This document shows positions 1 to 8,730 of a stretch of DNA of 64,000 bases, in pieces. Numbering within the stretch: the stretch's first letter is position 1; every line of letters starts with the position of its first letter. This DNA is from an uncultured Aquimarina sp. (GTDB taxonomy: Bacteria > Bacteroidota > Bacteroidia > Flavobacteriales > Flavobacteriaceae): positions 1 through 64,000 of the forward strand of contig NZ_CANLMP010000009.1 of assembly GCF_947492405.1 (NCBI RefSeq). The letters are read 5' to 3'. Under the pieces are notes generated by a model that ran no database searches, had not been told where the DNA came from, and saw only the letters and a program-made list of their open reading frames with translations. The position numbers and the translations under genes are program-made.

Positions 1-3000
1 CTGTAGCTCCTGTGCTTCCTGTAGCGCCAGTTGCTCCTGTACTTCCTGTAGCACCAGTTGCTCCTGTGCTTCCTGTAACGCCAGTTGCTCCTGTACTTCC
101 TGTAGATCCTGTAGCGCCAGTGCTTCCTGTTGAACCAGTTGCTCCTGTGCTTCCTGTAGCGCCAGTTGCACCTGTATTTCCTGTAGCTCCGGTTGCGCCA
201 GTGCTTCCTGTAGCACCAGTTGCTCCCGTGCTTCCTGTGGCACCAGTTGCTCCTGTGCTTCCCGTAGCACCAGTTGCTCCTGTGCTTCCTGTAGCGCCAG
301 TTGCTCCCGTGCTTCCTGTGCTTCCTGTTGAACCAGTTGCTCCTGTACTTCCTGTAGCTCCTGTACTTCCTGTATTTCCTGTAGCGCCTGTGCTTCCCGT
401 AGCGCCAGTTGCTCCTGTGGCACCGGTTGCGCCAGTGCTTCCTGTAGCACCGGTTGCGCCAGTGCTTCCTGTAGCACCAGTTGCTCCCGTGCTTCCCGTA
501 GCGCCAGTTGCCCCCGTACTTCCTGTAGATCCTGTAGCGCCAGTACTTCCTGTAGCGCCAGTTGCTCCCGTGCTTCCTGTTGAACCAGTGGCACCGGTTG
601 CGCCAGTTGCTCCTGTGCTTCCTGTTGAACCAGTTGCTCCGGTACTTCCAGTGGCACCGGTTGCACCTGTATTTCCTGTGGCACCCGTTGAGCCAGTGCT
701 TCCTGTAGCTCCTGTGCTTCCTGTAGCGCCAGTTGCTCCTGTACTTCCTGTAGCACCGGTTGCTCCTGTACTTCCTGTGGCACCAGTTGCTCCCGTGCTT
801 CCTGTAGCGCCAGTTGCTCCTGTACTTCCTGTAGATCCTGTAGCGCCAGTGCTTCCTGTTGAACCAGTTGCTCCTGTGCTTCCTGTTGAACCAGTTGCTC
901 CGGTACTTCCAGTGGCACCGGTTGCTCCTGTATTTCCTGTAGCGCCTGTGCTTCCCGTAGCGCCAGTTGCTCCTGTGCTTCCTGTTGAACCAGTGGCACC
1001 GGTTGCGCCAGTGCTTCCTGTAGCACCAGTTGCTCCTGTGCTTCCCGTAGCGCCAGTTGCTCCTGTGCTTCCTGTAGATCCTGTAGCGCCAGTGCTTCCT
1101 GTAGCTCCTGTGCTTCCTGTAGATCCGGTTGCGCCAGTGCTTCCTGTAGCTCCTGTGCTTCCTGTAGATCCGGTTGCGCCAGTGCTTCCTGTAGATCCTG
1201 TAGCGCCAGTGCTTCCTGTAGCTCCTGTAGCGCCAGTGCTTCCTGTAGCTCCTGTGCTTCCTGTAGATCCGGTTGCGCCAGTGCTTCCTGTAGATCCGGT
1301 TGCTCCTGTGCTTCCTGTTGAACCAGTTGCTCCCGTGCTTCCTGTGGCACCAGTTGCTCCTGTGCTTCCCGTAGCGCCAGTTGCTCCTGTGCTTCCTGTA
1401 GATCCGGTTGCGCCAGTGCTTCCTGTAGCTCCTGTGCTTCCTGTAGCGCCAGTACTTCCTGTAGCACCAGTTGCTCCTGTGCTTCCTGTAGCGCCAGTTG
1501 CTCCCGTGCTTCCTGTTGAACCAGTGGCACCGGTTGCGCCAGTGCTTCCTGTAGCGCCAGTTGCTCCTGTGCTTCCTGTTGAACCAGTTGCTCCGGTACT
1601 TCCAGTGGCACCGGTTGCACCTGTATTTCCTGTAGCGCCAGTTGCTCCTGTGCTTCCTGTTGAACCAGTTGCTCCCGTGCTTCCTGTTGAACCAGTGGCA
1701 CCGGTTGCGCCAGTGCTTCCTGTAGCGCCAGTTGCTCCTGTGCTTCCTGTTGAACCAGTTGCTCCGGTACTTCCAGTGGCACCGGTTGCCCCTGTATTTC
1801 CTGTGGCACCCGTTGAGCCAGTGCTTCCTGTAGCTCCAGTTGCTCCTGTGGCACCAGTTGCACCTGTATTTCCTGTAGCTCCGGTTGCGCCAGTGCTTCC
1901 TGTAGCTCCTGTGCTTCCTGTAGCACCAGTTGCTCCTGTACTTCCTGTAGCTCCGGTTGCGCCTGTACTTCCTGTGGCACCAGTTGCCCCTGTGCTTCCT
2001 GTGGCACCAGTTGCCCCTGTGCTTCCTGTGGCACCAGTTGCTCCCGTGCTTCCTGTAGCGCCAGTTGCTCCTGTACTTCCTGTAGATCCAGTGCTTCCTG
2101 TGGCACCAGTTGCTCCTGTACTTCCTGTAGCTCCGGTACTTCCAGTGGCACCAGTAGCTCCTGTGCTTCCTGTAGCACCAGTTGCTCCTGTGCTTCCTGT
2201 AGCTCCTGTGCTTCCTGTGGCACCTGTATTTCCTGTAGCTCCGGTTGCGCCAGTACTTCCAGTGGCACCGGTTGCACCTGTATTTCCTGTGGCACCAGTA
2301 GCTCCTGTACTTCCTGTAGATCCGGTTGCGCCAGTGCTTCCTGTAGCTCCTGTGCTTCCTGTTGAACCAGTTGCTCCTGTGCTTCCTGTAGCACCGGTTG
2401 CTCCCGTACTTCCCGTAGCGCCAGTTGCTCCTGTGCTTCCTGTAGCTCCTGTGGCACCAGTTGCTCCTGTACTTCCTGTGGCACCAGTAGCTCCTGTACT
2501 TCCTGTAGCACCGGTTGCGCCTGTGTTTCCTGTGGCACCGGTTGCACCTGTATTTCCTGTGGCGCCAGTAGCGCCAGTACTTCCTGTTGAACCAGTTGCG
2601 CCAGTGCTTCCTGTAGCTCCGGTTGCTCCTGTGCTTCCTGTAGCGCCTGTACTTCCTGTAGCTCCGGTTGCGCCAGTACTTCCTGTTGAACCAGTTGCTC
2701 CTGTGCTTCCTGTAGCGCCAGTTGCACCTGTATTTCCAGTGGCACCGGTTGCACCTGTGCTTCCTGTAGATCCTGTAGCGCCAGTACTTCCAGTGGCACC
2801 GGTTGCACCTGTGCTTCCTGTAGCGCCAGTTGCACCTGTATTTCCTGTAGCACCGGTTGCTCCTGTACTTCCTGTAGCACCGGTTGCTCCTGTACTTCCT
2901 GTAGCACCAGTTGCTCCTGTACTTCCTGTAGCACCGGTTGCTCCGGTACTTCCAGTGGCACCAGTAGTTCCTGTACTTCCTGTAGATCCGGTTGCACCCG

Positions 3001-3568
3001 TACTTCCTGTATTTCCTGTAGCGCCAGTTGCACCCACTACTCCTATAACTGTAGTAGATCCATCTTCGGCGGTATATGTAAAAGTGCCATCACCGTTATC
3101 AAATAGTGTGGATATTGTTTCAGTAACACTTCCTCCTCCATTTGATAAGATTATTGTATTTCCGGTTTGGCTTAATATCTGTATTTCGTTGGTAGGATCT
3201 GGGTCTGGATCATTAATAAGAGATGTTAAATCAACAGAACCACCATTTTCCAGGGTCAATATGTTAGTAATAGGGTCAAAGGTTAATGCTTGATTATCGT
3301 TACCACTACAGAGGCTTGTCCAGCTATTATTGTTGTATTGAAAAATACAGTTGTCGTCGGTATTATATATCAGAGCTCCATTTAGTGGAGTAAGTGCATT
3401 CATTTGAGAGGTAGTAATTCGAGTTAATACGAAAGCTCTGTCCACACTTTCTAACTCCAATATAGAAGCAGAGTCTATTTGATTAGGGTTGTCACCAACC
3501 TTAACCTGAGAATAAACACTGGTAAGCGATATGCATATACTTATAAAAAGAAGTAATTTTACCTTCAT
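1..3568 (-). CDS. Giant exported collagen-like (Gly-X-Thr) repeat protein, 3' end outside window
   Basis: The gene starts at ATG 3568-3566 and reads leftwards without a stop to the window edge, so only the N-terminal 1189 codons are seen. Residues 1-20 are a signal peptide (MKVKLLLFISICISLTSVYS). Residues 21 to about 178 form a head of the kind found on flavobacterial tail-fibre-like surface proteins, including the stretches SASILELES and GALIYNTDDNCIFQYNNNSW. From base 3034 down to base 2 there are 337 consecutive Gly-X-Thr triplets with no interruption. X is only Ala, Ser, Asn or, once, Thr; Pro and charged residues are absent. This is the collagen triple-helix pattern, and the protein is probably extracellular or surface-attached. 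The C-terminal domain, which would show the sorting route (for example a T9SS signal), is not in the window. The long plus-strand reading frame over the same bases is an antisense shadow. Confidence 0.88.
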   Translation of the reverse strand, partial: MKVKLLLFISICISLTSVYSQVKVGDNPNQIDSASILELESVDRAFVLTRITTSQMNALTPLNGALIYNTDDNCIFQYNNNSWTSLCSGNDNQALTFDPITNILTLENGGSVDLTSLINDPDPDPTNEIQILSQTGNTIILSNGGGSVTETISTLFDNGDGTFTYTAEDGSTTVIGVVGATGATGNTGSTGATGSTGSTGTTGATGSTGATGATGSTGATGATGSTGATGATGSTGATGATGNTGATGATGSTGATGATGSTGATGSTGSTGATGATGNTGATGATGSTGATGSTGSTGATGATGSTGATGSTGATGATGSTGATGSTGSTGATGATGNTGATGATGNTGATGATGSTGATGATGSTGATGATGATGSTGATGATGSTGATGATGSTGATGSTGSTGATGSTGATGSTGSTGATGATGNTGATGATGSTGATGATGNTGATGSTGATGSTGATGATGSTGATGATGSTGATGSTGATGATGSTGSTGSTGATGATGSTGATGATGSTGATGATGSTGATGATGSTGATGATGSTGATGATGSTGATGSTGATGATGNTGATGATGATGATGSTGSTGATGNTGATGATGSTGATGSTGSTGATGATGSTGATGATGSTGSTGATGSTGSTGATGATGNTGATGATGSTGATGSTGSTGATGATGSTGATGATGSTGSTGATGATGSTGATGATGSTGATGSTGATGSTGATGSTGSTGATGATGSTGATGATGSTGATGSTGSTGATGSTGSTGATGSTGSTGATGSTGATGATGSTGATGSTGSTGATGSTGSTGATGSTGATGSTGSTGATGSTGATGSTGSTGATGATGSTGATGATGSTGATGATGSTGSTGATGATGSTGATGNTGATGATGSTGATGSTGSTGATGSTGSTGATGSTGSTGATGATGSTGATGATGSTGATGATGSTGATGATGSTGATGSTGSTGATGNTGATGATGSTGATGSTGSTGATGATGATGSTGSTGATGATGSTGATGSTGSTGATGATGSTGATGATGSTGATGATGSTGATGATGATGATGSTGATGNTGSTGATGSTGATGSTGSTGSTGATGATGSTGATGATGSTGATGATGSTGATGATGSTGATGATGNTGATGATGSTGATGSTGSTGATGSTGSTGATGVTGSTGATGATGSTGATGATGSTGAT
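2..3034 (-). repeat. Collagen-like minisatellite, 337 x 9-bp Gly-X-Thr units
   Basis: Each 9-bp unit encodes Gly-(Ala/Ser/Asn/Thr)-Thr. Units group irregularly into 18- and 27-bp higher-order repeats of the GAT-GST and GAT-GAT-GST type. Ser is written with AGC/AGT, TCA or TCT codons, so several unit lineages are intermixed. Copy number is likely to change by slippage or recombination, and assemblies may compress this stretch. Confidence 0.92.
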
Positions 3569-3720
3569 AGGCAGTAGGAAATTTCTTTTTTAAAAGAGTT
3601 TCATCTCTCTTTGTTTGGGGTTATAAGGTTGTTTAAACAATACTAATCAATTATCTAAGCAAATATAGATAAGTTGCTAAGATATTAATATTTTCTTAAC
3701 TACAAAAGTATATATTTTTT

Positions 3721-3761
3721 TCGGTAAAAAGCATTTTTATTCGATAAAAAGCATTTTTTAT
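3721..3761. repeat. Two tandem copies of a 20-21 bp A/T-rich repeat
   Basis: 3721-3740 and 3741-3761 are nearly identical (TCGGTAAAAAGCATTTTTAT, then TCGAT... with one extra T). Each holds the self-complementary core AAAAAGCATTTTT. They lie in the 346-bp gene-free stretch between the collagen-like gene and the tRNA promoter. I see no gene in that stretch. The copies could be an upstream regulatory site of the collagen-like gene; function unknown. Confidence 0.5.
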
Positions 3762-3895
3762 TGTGTTTTAGTTTTGAGTTAAAGCGCTGTTATTCAGCAT
3801 GAATAGTGATTTTACCTGATGTTACAGCTTTTGAAATATCTAGAGATATCTTAAAAATAATTTAATTTTTAATTTTTATTTTTCAGGAAATCTAA

Positions 3896-3903
3896 TACAT
3901 TTG
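3896..3903 (+). promoter_or_regulatory. -7 promoter box of the tRNA-Gly gene
   Basis: TACATTTG matches the Bacteroidota -7 consensus TAnnTTTG exactly and ends 11 bp before the first base of the tRNA. The -33 element is not clear. Confidence 0.7.
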
Positions 3904-3914
3904 CCGCTATGAAA

Positions 3915-3987
3915 GCGGGAGTAGCTCAGTTGGTAGAGCGTCAGCCTTCCAAGCTGAATGTCGCCGGTTCGAACCCGGTCTCCCGCT
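3915..3987 (+). tRNA. tRNA-Gly, anticodon UCC
   Basis: A full cloverleaf is visible. The acceptor arm GCGGGAG pairs with CTCCCGC (7 bp), with discriminator T at 3987. The D arm contains GCTCAGTTGGTAGAGC. The anticodon stem TCAGC/GCTGA encloses loop CTTCCAA with anticodon TCC. The T arm GCCGG-TTCGAAC-CCGGT is intact. CCA is not encoded. Confidence 0.97.
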
Positions 3988-3988
3988 C

Positions 3989-4022
3989 AAAAAGCCTTGT
4001 CAAATATAGATAAGGCTTTTTT
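3989..4022 (+). terminator. Rho-independent terminator after tRNA-Gly
   Basis: The stem AAAAAGCCTT / AAGGCTTTTT has a 13-nt loop and ends in a T run, immediately after the tRNA 3' end. Confidence 0.8.
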
Positions 4023-4027
4023 ACTTT

Positions 4028-4089
4028 CGGTGTCCTGTCCTAAAATAAGTCAAGTTTGTGTCAACCTATTTTAGGACGACTCACGGTGT
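4028..4089. mobile_element. Short inverted-repeat element, possible MITE or insertion-sequence remnant
   Basis: The 11-bp arms GTCCTAAAATA (4037-4047) and TATTTTAGGAC (4067-4077) are perfect inverted repeats around a 19-bp spacer that contains GTCAA twice. The hexamer CGGTGT lies on both sides (4028-4033 and 4084-4089), as a target-site duplication would. There is no transposase and no T run for a terminator. The position behind a tRNA fits an integration or remnant site. A chance palindrome cannot be excluded. Confidence 0.35.
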
Positions 4090-4202
4090 TATAGTTTTGA
4101 ACAGATTTTAAATGTTTGATTATTATTCTGTAATATTTTAATTAGTTATATCTTTTTATTTTTTAGATTTATAAACTTAGATTTAGCTAAAATTAGTGAT
4201 AA

Positions 4203-5081
4203 ATGATGAATAGTCTTACTGTTGTAATACCTGCTTTTAATGAAGAAGAATCTTTAAGAGATTTTTTTCCTGAAGTTATAAGACATTGTGAGAAGGAGAA
4301 TTATGATTTAATAATCGTAAACGATGGTTCTTCTGATGAAACCTTAAGTTTGTTGCAAAATTTTAAGAGAGAATCTTCTTTCGATTTTGAAATTGTACAC
4401 CATAAAGTCAATCGTGGATATGGCGGGGCATTGAAAAGTGGCATTGAAACAAGTTGCACAGAATTTGTTATTACAATTGATGCAGATGGACAACACTATC
4501 TTGAAGATATTGACAAGTTGTACGGAAAGATGAAGGAATCAGATGCAGATTTGATTGTTGGTAGTAGAAAAGGTCAGTTGTCTGCTTCTGTTTTTAGAGG
4601 TATTGGTAAAAGAATCATTCGATTAGTTGCTAAAATGCTAATGAAGTTATCTATATATGATATTAATTCAGGTATGAAAATGTATAACACTGAATTGGTG
4701 AAACAATATTTAAAGCTTACACCAGACACTATGTCCTTTAGTGATATTATTACATTGACTTTTGTGAATAATCGTCATTTGGTAATAGAAGAACCTATTC
4801 GTATTAAAGAAAGGATAAAAGGAACGAGTACCATTGGTGTTCGAACCGCTTTTGAAACCGTTATGGAAATTATTAATATTATTATATTATTTAATCCGGC
4901 AAGAATTTTTCTTCCTATATCTGTCGTTTTTTTGTTATCAGGGCTATCTTGGGGAACATATATTTTTTTACAAGGAAGAGGAGTGAGTGTCGGAGCAAGT
5001 ACTATGGTTTTGACTGGATTGATTATTTTTTTACTAGGTCTTATCGCTGAACAGTTATCAGCGGTTCGAAAAAATCAATAA
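4203..5081 (+). CDS. GT2 family glycosyltransferase, polyprenyl-phosphate-sugar synthase type, membrane-anchored
   Basis: The 292-aa protein has a GT-A fold. VVIPAFNEEESL lies at residues 7-18, NDGSSDET at 40-47, and the nucleotide-sugar/metal motif DADGQ at 93-97. The closest family is DPM1/GtrB-like GT2 enzymes, which load a sugar on a lipid phosphate at the cytoplasmic face. Two hydrophobic helices at about 232-285 anchor it. Two ATGs are adjacent (4203 and 4206), and either could be the start. It opens the plus-strand glycan region and could supply lipid-linked sugar to the GT-C proteins further down. The donor sugar cannot be read from sequence. Confidence 0.85.
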   Translation: MMNSLTVVIPAFNEEESLRDFFPEVIRHCEKENYDLIIVNDGSSDETLSLLQNFKRESSFDFEIVHHKVNRGYGGALKSGIETSCTEFVITIDADGQHYLEDIDKLYGKMKESDADLIVGSRKGQLSASVFRGIGKRIIRLVAKMLMKLSIYDINSGMKMYNTELVKQYLKLTPDTMSFSDIITLTFVNNRHLVIEEPIRIKERIKGTSTIGVRTAFETVMEIINIIILFNPARIFLPISVVFLLSGLSWGTYIFLQGRGVSVGASTMVLTGLIIFLLGLIAEQLSAVRKNQ

Positions 5082-5188
5082 ATAAGTTTTACTTATTGTT
5101 TCTTAAAATGAGTGCATAAAAACTTATTATAAATAGTTAATTTAGCAGTTAATAATTTTTAAGTTCATGAAGCATTGTATAGTATATT

Positions 5189-5593
5189 ATGATAGCTGAT
5201 TATAACGAAGAGGCAAAAAAAATAACTTGGTATTTAATATCTGCACCTTTGCAAGATGAAGAAGCATTGAGATATGTCGAAGCTATGAGTCTTTTAAAAA
5301 TAGAACTTAACCATTATGAAAGTATATTGTTCTCGAATATGCTTGAAAATAAATGGAGAATGGCATCAATTGATGCTGCCTTAGCGTTGAAAGATCCAAA
5401 TAATAATGTAAGAAGGAAACTATTTGTTATGTTGGCAATTTTAGAAGCTTCTCCAAATTATACTAAATACTTTTTAGCACGTGATTTTTCTGTTTTTTAT
5501 TATTTTAGGCTTATCTCGATAAGTTTTAGGTCTGTAATACGGGCTATTCTTGGTTTGATAATTTTATATAAAATTAAAAAAAAGTGCAATTAA
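5189..5593 (+). CDS. Unrecognised small protein coupled to GMC oxidoreductase
   Basis: I do not recognise this 134-aa protein. Residues 1-80 are polar and probably helical. The last about 35 residues are hydrophobic and end in a basic tail (YKIKKKCN), suggesting a peripheral or tail-anchored membrane protein. Its stop overlaps the GTG start of the following GMC oxidoreductase gene by 10 bp, so the two are translationally coupled. It may be an accessory or membrane-recruiting subunit of that enzyme; this is inferred from coupling only. Confidence 0.7.
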   Translation: MIADYNEEAKKITWYLISAPLQDEEALRYVEAMSLLKIELNHYESILFSNMLENKWRMASIDAALALKDPNNNVRRKLFVMLAILEASPNYTKYFLARDFSVFYYFRLISISFRSVIRAILGLIILYKIKKKCN

Positions 5594-7200
5594 ATTACGA
5601 TTATATTGTGGTTGGATCAGGTGCTTCTGGTGCAATTGCTGCAAAGAAGCTAGTTGACGAAGGTGTAAATGTTGCAGTCTTAGATATTGGATTAAAAGAT
5701 GAATACTATCATAATTTGATTCCGAATGATGACTTTGAAACTATCCGTAAAAAAGATAAACAACAATATGTCTATTTTCTGGGGAAAGACTATGAGGGTA
5801 TTTCTTGGGATTCTAATCGGGTGGGTTCCCAACTTACTCCTCCGAGAAATTTCTTAAATAAGTTTGCTGATAAACTAATGCCTTTTGGATCAGAAACTTT
5901 TCATCCCTTAGAAAGCCTTGCTAGAGGAGGTTTAGGTGGTGGTTGGGGTTTAGGTTGTTTTACTTTTTCTAAGCCTGAACTCGAAGCCGTGGGTCTTAAT
6001 GAGAAAGAAATGTTATCAGCTTATCAATCCGTGGTATCTTATATCGGTGTTTCAGGAGCAAATGATGATGCGACTCCCTATAGTTTAGGTGACTTGAAGG
6101 ATATACAAAATCCTCCAAATATTGAAGAAAACCTTAAAGGAATACAACAATCTTATGAAAAGCATAAAAAAAACCTTAACAAAAAAGGGGTTTTTGTAGG
6201 AAGATCGGGGCTGGCATTATTGACGAAAGATAAACCGGGTAGATTGGCAACAAAATACAGAGATATGGGATTTTGGAGTGATACGAACAAATCTGCATAT
6301 CGTTCTTGGATTACGGTCGATGAGCTGTCATCAAAACCTAATTTTTCTTATCATGAAAAATGCATGGTGTTAAGGTTTTATGAAAAAGATAATTCGGTAA
6401 AGGTAGTTGTAAAGCGCACAGATACAAACGAATTACAAGTTTTTTCTTGTAAAAAATTGATTTTGGCGGCTGGGGTTTTAGGTACGTCTAGAATTGCAAT
6501 AAGATCATTTGATTATAAGAAAAATAAGCTCCCCATTTTATCGAATCCATATTCATACGTACCTTGCTTACAGTGGCGTAGATTAGGAAAAAAAATAGAA
6601 CAGCATAAAATAAGTTTTTCTCAGCTAACCTTATATCTCGATGAAAATAGAAATAATTTTGATGTAGGGGTAGCGTCGTTATTTAGCTATAGATCTTTAT
6701 TGCTGTTCAAGTTAATTAAAGAATCCCCTATGAATTTTGCAGATTCAAGAATACTAATGCAATTTTTGCAATCTTCATTTACAATTGCAGGAATTCATCA
6801 TCCAGAAAGACGTTCTCCCAACAAATTTATTCAACTGGAGAAGGACTCTAATAGCTTTACAGGAGATGTTTTAAAAGGAAGTTATGAGCTTTCGGAAGAC
6901 GAGTTAAAAACAAATTCTGATAGAGAAAGAAAAATATGTCAAGTTCTAAAGAAACTTGGATGCTTTCCTCTTAAAACAATTCCAACTCCATATGGAGCTA
7001 GTATTCATTATGGCGGTTCTATGTCGTTTGATGATAGCGGTGAATTTTTTACTATTTCTAAATCAGGAAAATTAGGAGGTACAAAAAATGTATATGTAGC
7101 AGATAGTTCTGGGTTTGGATACTTGCCCGCAAAAGGTGTTACTCTTACGCTTATGGCTAATGCGTATCGAGTGGCAAAAAAATCACTAAAAAATGAATAA
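5584..7200 (+). CDS. GMC-type FAD oxidoreductase in glycan locus
   Basis: The 538-aa protein starts with the FAD dinucleotide-binding motif VVGSGASGAIAAKKL (GxGxxG at residues 11-16). It ends with the GMC-family C-terminal pattern KNVYVADSSGFGYLPAKG followed by TLTLMANAYRVA. An ARGGLGGGWG stretch near residue 115 fits the second FAD-contact loop of the family. These flavoenzymes oxidise alcohol groups; in a glycan locus the substrate could be a sugar or sugar alcohol, which is inference. The start is GTG at 5584, overlapping the preceding gene by 10 bp. The next gene starts inside its end (8-bp overlap), giving a three-gene coupled cassette. Confidence 0.82.
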   Translation: MQLNYDYIVVGSGASGAIAAKKLVDEGVNVAVLDIGLKDEYYHNLIPNDDFETIRKKDKQQYVYFLGKDYEGISWDSNRVGSQLTPPRNFLNKFADKLMPFGSETFHPLESLARGGLGGGWGLGCFTFSKPELEAVGLNEKEMLSAYQSVVSYIGVSGANDDATPYSLGDLKDIQNPPNIEENLKGIQQSYEKHKKNLNKKGVFVGRSGLALLTKDKPGRLATKYRDMGFWSDTNKSAYRSWITVDELSSKPNFSYHEKCMVLRFYEKDNSVKVVVKRTDTNELQVFSCKKLILAAGVLGTSRIAIRSFDYKKNKLPILSNPYSYVPCLQWRRLGKKIEQHKISFSQLTLYLDENRNNFDVGVASLFSYRSLLLFKLIKESPMNFADSRILMQFLQSSFTIAGIHHPERRSPNKFIQLEKDSNSFTGDVLKGSYELSEDELKTNSDRERKICQVLKKLGCFPLKTIPTPYGASIHYGGSMSFDDSGEFFTISKSGKLGGTKNVYVADSSGFGYLPAKGVTLTLMANAYRVAKKSLKNE

Positions 7201-8065
7201 ACCAACAATTATTATAACTGGAGCTAATGGATACCTGGGAGAAAATCTTTTAAACCATTTTTTAAAATTAAAATGGAATATTAAAGCTTTTGTACACAAA
7301 ATGCCTGAAAAAGAAAATCCTCAAGTTGAATATGTGTTGTATGACATGCAACAAGATTTAGAGGAAGATAATTTTGGTGGAGTAGATCACGTAATTCATT
7401 GCGCTTATTCAAGATATGATCTTAATTCTAGAGCTGATGAGATTAATATTGAAGGAGTCAAAAAATTAATTGCTGTTTGTGAAATGCTGGGAATTAAGAT
7501 AGCTTTTCTCTCTACATTTTCTTCCCATTCTGATGCTGTGTCTCATTATGGAGTGACTAAGTATAAATGCGAGAAATTTTTTGATGTTTCAAAACATATA
7601 ATATTCAAAATTGGATTTATAATCGGAGAAAAGGGTATTTTAGCGGAAATGATAGATCGAATAGATAAATCTACATTTTTTCCATTAGTAGGGGGAGGTA
7701 AACAACCATTACAAAATATTTATATTAAAGATTTATGTATCGCAATAGAACAAGGTCTTATTAAAAATATTTCTGGAGTATTTTATCTAGCACACGAAGA
7801 AGAGGTAAGTATGAAGGATTTTTATTCAGCTATTGCTTTTCGTTTGAATAAAAGTTTAAAATATTTACCGGTATCAACAAATCTACTTTATATAGCGTGT
7901 AAATTTTTTGAGTTTTTTAAGATAAAAATTCCGGTTACATCCGAAAATGTATTAGGACTTAAAAAAATGAGAACTTTTGAAACATTGGAATGTCAACAAA
8001 CTTTAGGTATTAGGTATATCGATTACAAAGAAGGACTTGATAAAATAGTTTTAGACCATAAATGA
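7193..8065 (+). CDS. Extended SDR: NAD-dependent sugar epimerase/dehydratase-like
   Basis: The 290-aa protein has Rossmann motif TGANGYLG (G10, G13, G16) and a YxxxK pair (Y119, K123) with an upstream LSTFSS segment, as in extended short-chain dehydrogenases acting on nucleotide sugars or polyprenyl-linked sugars. It overlaps the GMC gene by 8 bp. Oxidation by one enzyme and reduction by the other would make an epimerisation pair, but no substrate is known. It ends tail to tail with the minus-strand acetyltransferase gene, overlapping by 43 bp. Confidence 0.83.
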   Translation: MNKPTIIITGANGYLGENLLNHFLKLKWNIKAFVHKMPEKENPQVEYVLYDMQQDLEEDNFGGVDHVIHCAYSRYDLNSRADEINIEGVKKLIAVCEMLGIKIAFLSTFSSHSDAVSHYGVTKYKCEKFFDVSKHIIFKIGFIIGEKGILAEMIDRIDKSTFFPLVGGGKQPLQNIYIKDLCIAIEQGLIKNISGVFYLAHEEEVSMKDFYSAIAFRLNKSLKYLPVSTNLLYIACKFFEFFKIKIPVTSENVLGLKKMRTFETLECQQTLGIRYIDYKEGLDKIVLDHK

Positions 8066-8730
8066 TAAATATATTCTTTATTGTATTCTTTATAGTCATT
8101 TTTTTTGTAAAAATTACAAGCTAATTGATTATCCAATTGAGTTACCACCCTTACTTCGCTACCACCTTCGGATAAAACTACATTATCGACTTTTTGTAGT
8201 AACAAAGAACCAATTCCCAAGCCTCTATGCGATGAAGATGTTGCTATTAAGCCAATTTGATGAAATCCATCTTTTTTTCTTAATGTGACAAAGCCCAGTA
8301 TTTCATTGTCCTTTTCATAAATAAATACGTGATCTGCAATAGAGCCATTTAAGCTATTTTGAATCCAAAGAGTGTAAAGTCTTATGAAATAAGGAGAGAG
8401 TTTGGGATCAGTTTTAAATCGTGAATATTCTCCGCTGTCAAGTGCTAATTTTAATAAAGAATTTTTTAGTAATCCAGTGTGTTTTTTTATTAATGAATGC
8501 GTGATTTTTTTTTGATGTGCGGAAACCACTTTAGAAAAGGTAATTTTTTTATCATAGCAAATAGATTCTTTATCCTCAATCAAAGTATTAGAATGGATAT
8601 AAATAAGATCAAAATCTTTTTCATCAATAGATGATATCTTTTGATTTTTAAGATGAATTTGACCAACTTCAATTTTAAAGAAATTTGAATCCCAGTTTAA
8701 TCTTTTTACTGAAAGTAAGGGCTCTTTCAT
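8023..8730 (-). CDS. GNAT acetyltransferase, WecD/RffC-like (dTDP-4-amino-sugar N-acetyltransferase type)
   Basis: The 235-aa protein has the N-terminal signature LNWDSNFFKIEVGQI (about residues 11-25) that is typical of WecD/FdtC-like sugar acetyltransferases. A C-terminal GNAT fold carries the acetyl-CoA loop HRGLGIG at 168-174. In that family acetyl-CoA acetylates the 4-amino group of a dTDP-dideoxyhexose. An RffA-type aminotransferase that could supply such a substrate lies 1.1 kb away on the other strand. It overlaps the upstream GT2 gene by 4 bp (ATGA), so the two are co-translated. Substrate assignment is inference. Confidence 0.75.
   Translation of the reverse strand: MKEPLLSVKRLNWDSNFFKIEVGQIHLKNQKISSIDEKDFDLIYIHSNTLIEDKESICYDKKITFSKVVSAHQKKITHSLIKKHTGLLKNSLLKLALDSGEYSRFKTDPKLSPYFIRLYTLWIQNSLNGSIADHVFIYEKDNEILGFVTLRKKDGFHQIGLIATSSSHRGLGIGSLLLQKVDNVVLSEGGSEVRVVTQLDNQLACNFYKKNDYKEYNKEYIYHLWSKTILSSPSL

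Noticed and set aside
2..3034. CRISPR-like or satellite array
   Set aside because: The 9-bp periodicity is in one reading frame with codon-level variation and no spacers, so it is a coding repeat.
12..3293. Plus-strand 1093-codon open frame of Pro-Val-X repeats
   Set aside because: It is the antisense shadow of the minus-strand Gly-X-Thr repeat. It has no signal peptide or defined start, and its end runs through the coding sequence of the minus-strand head domain.
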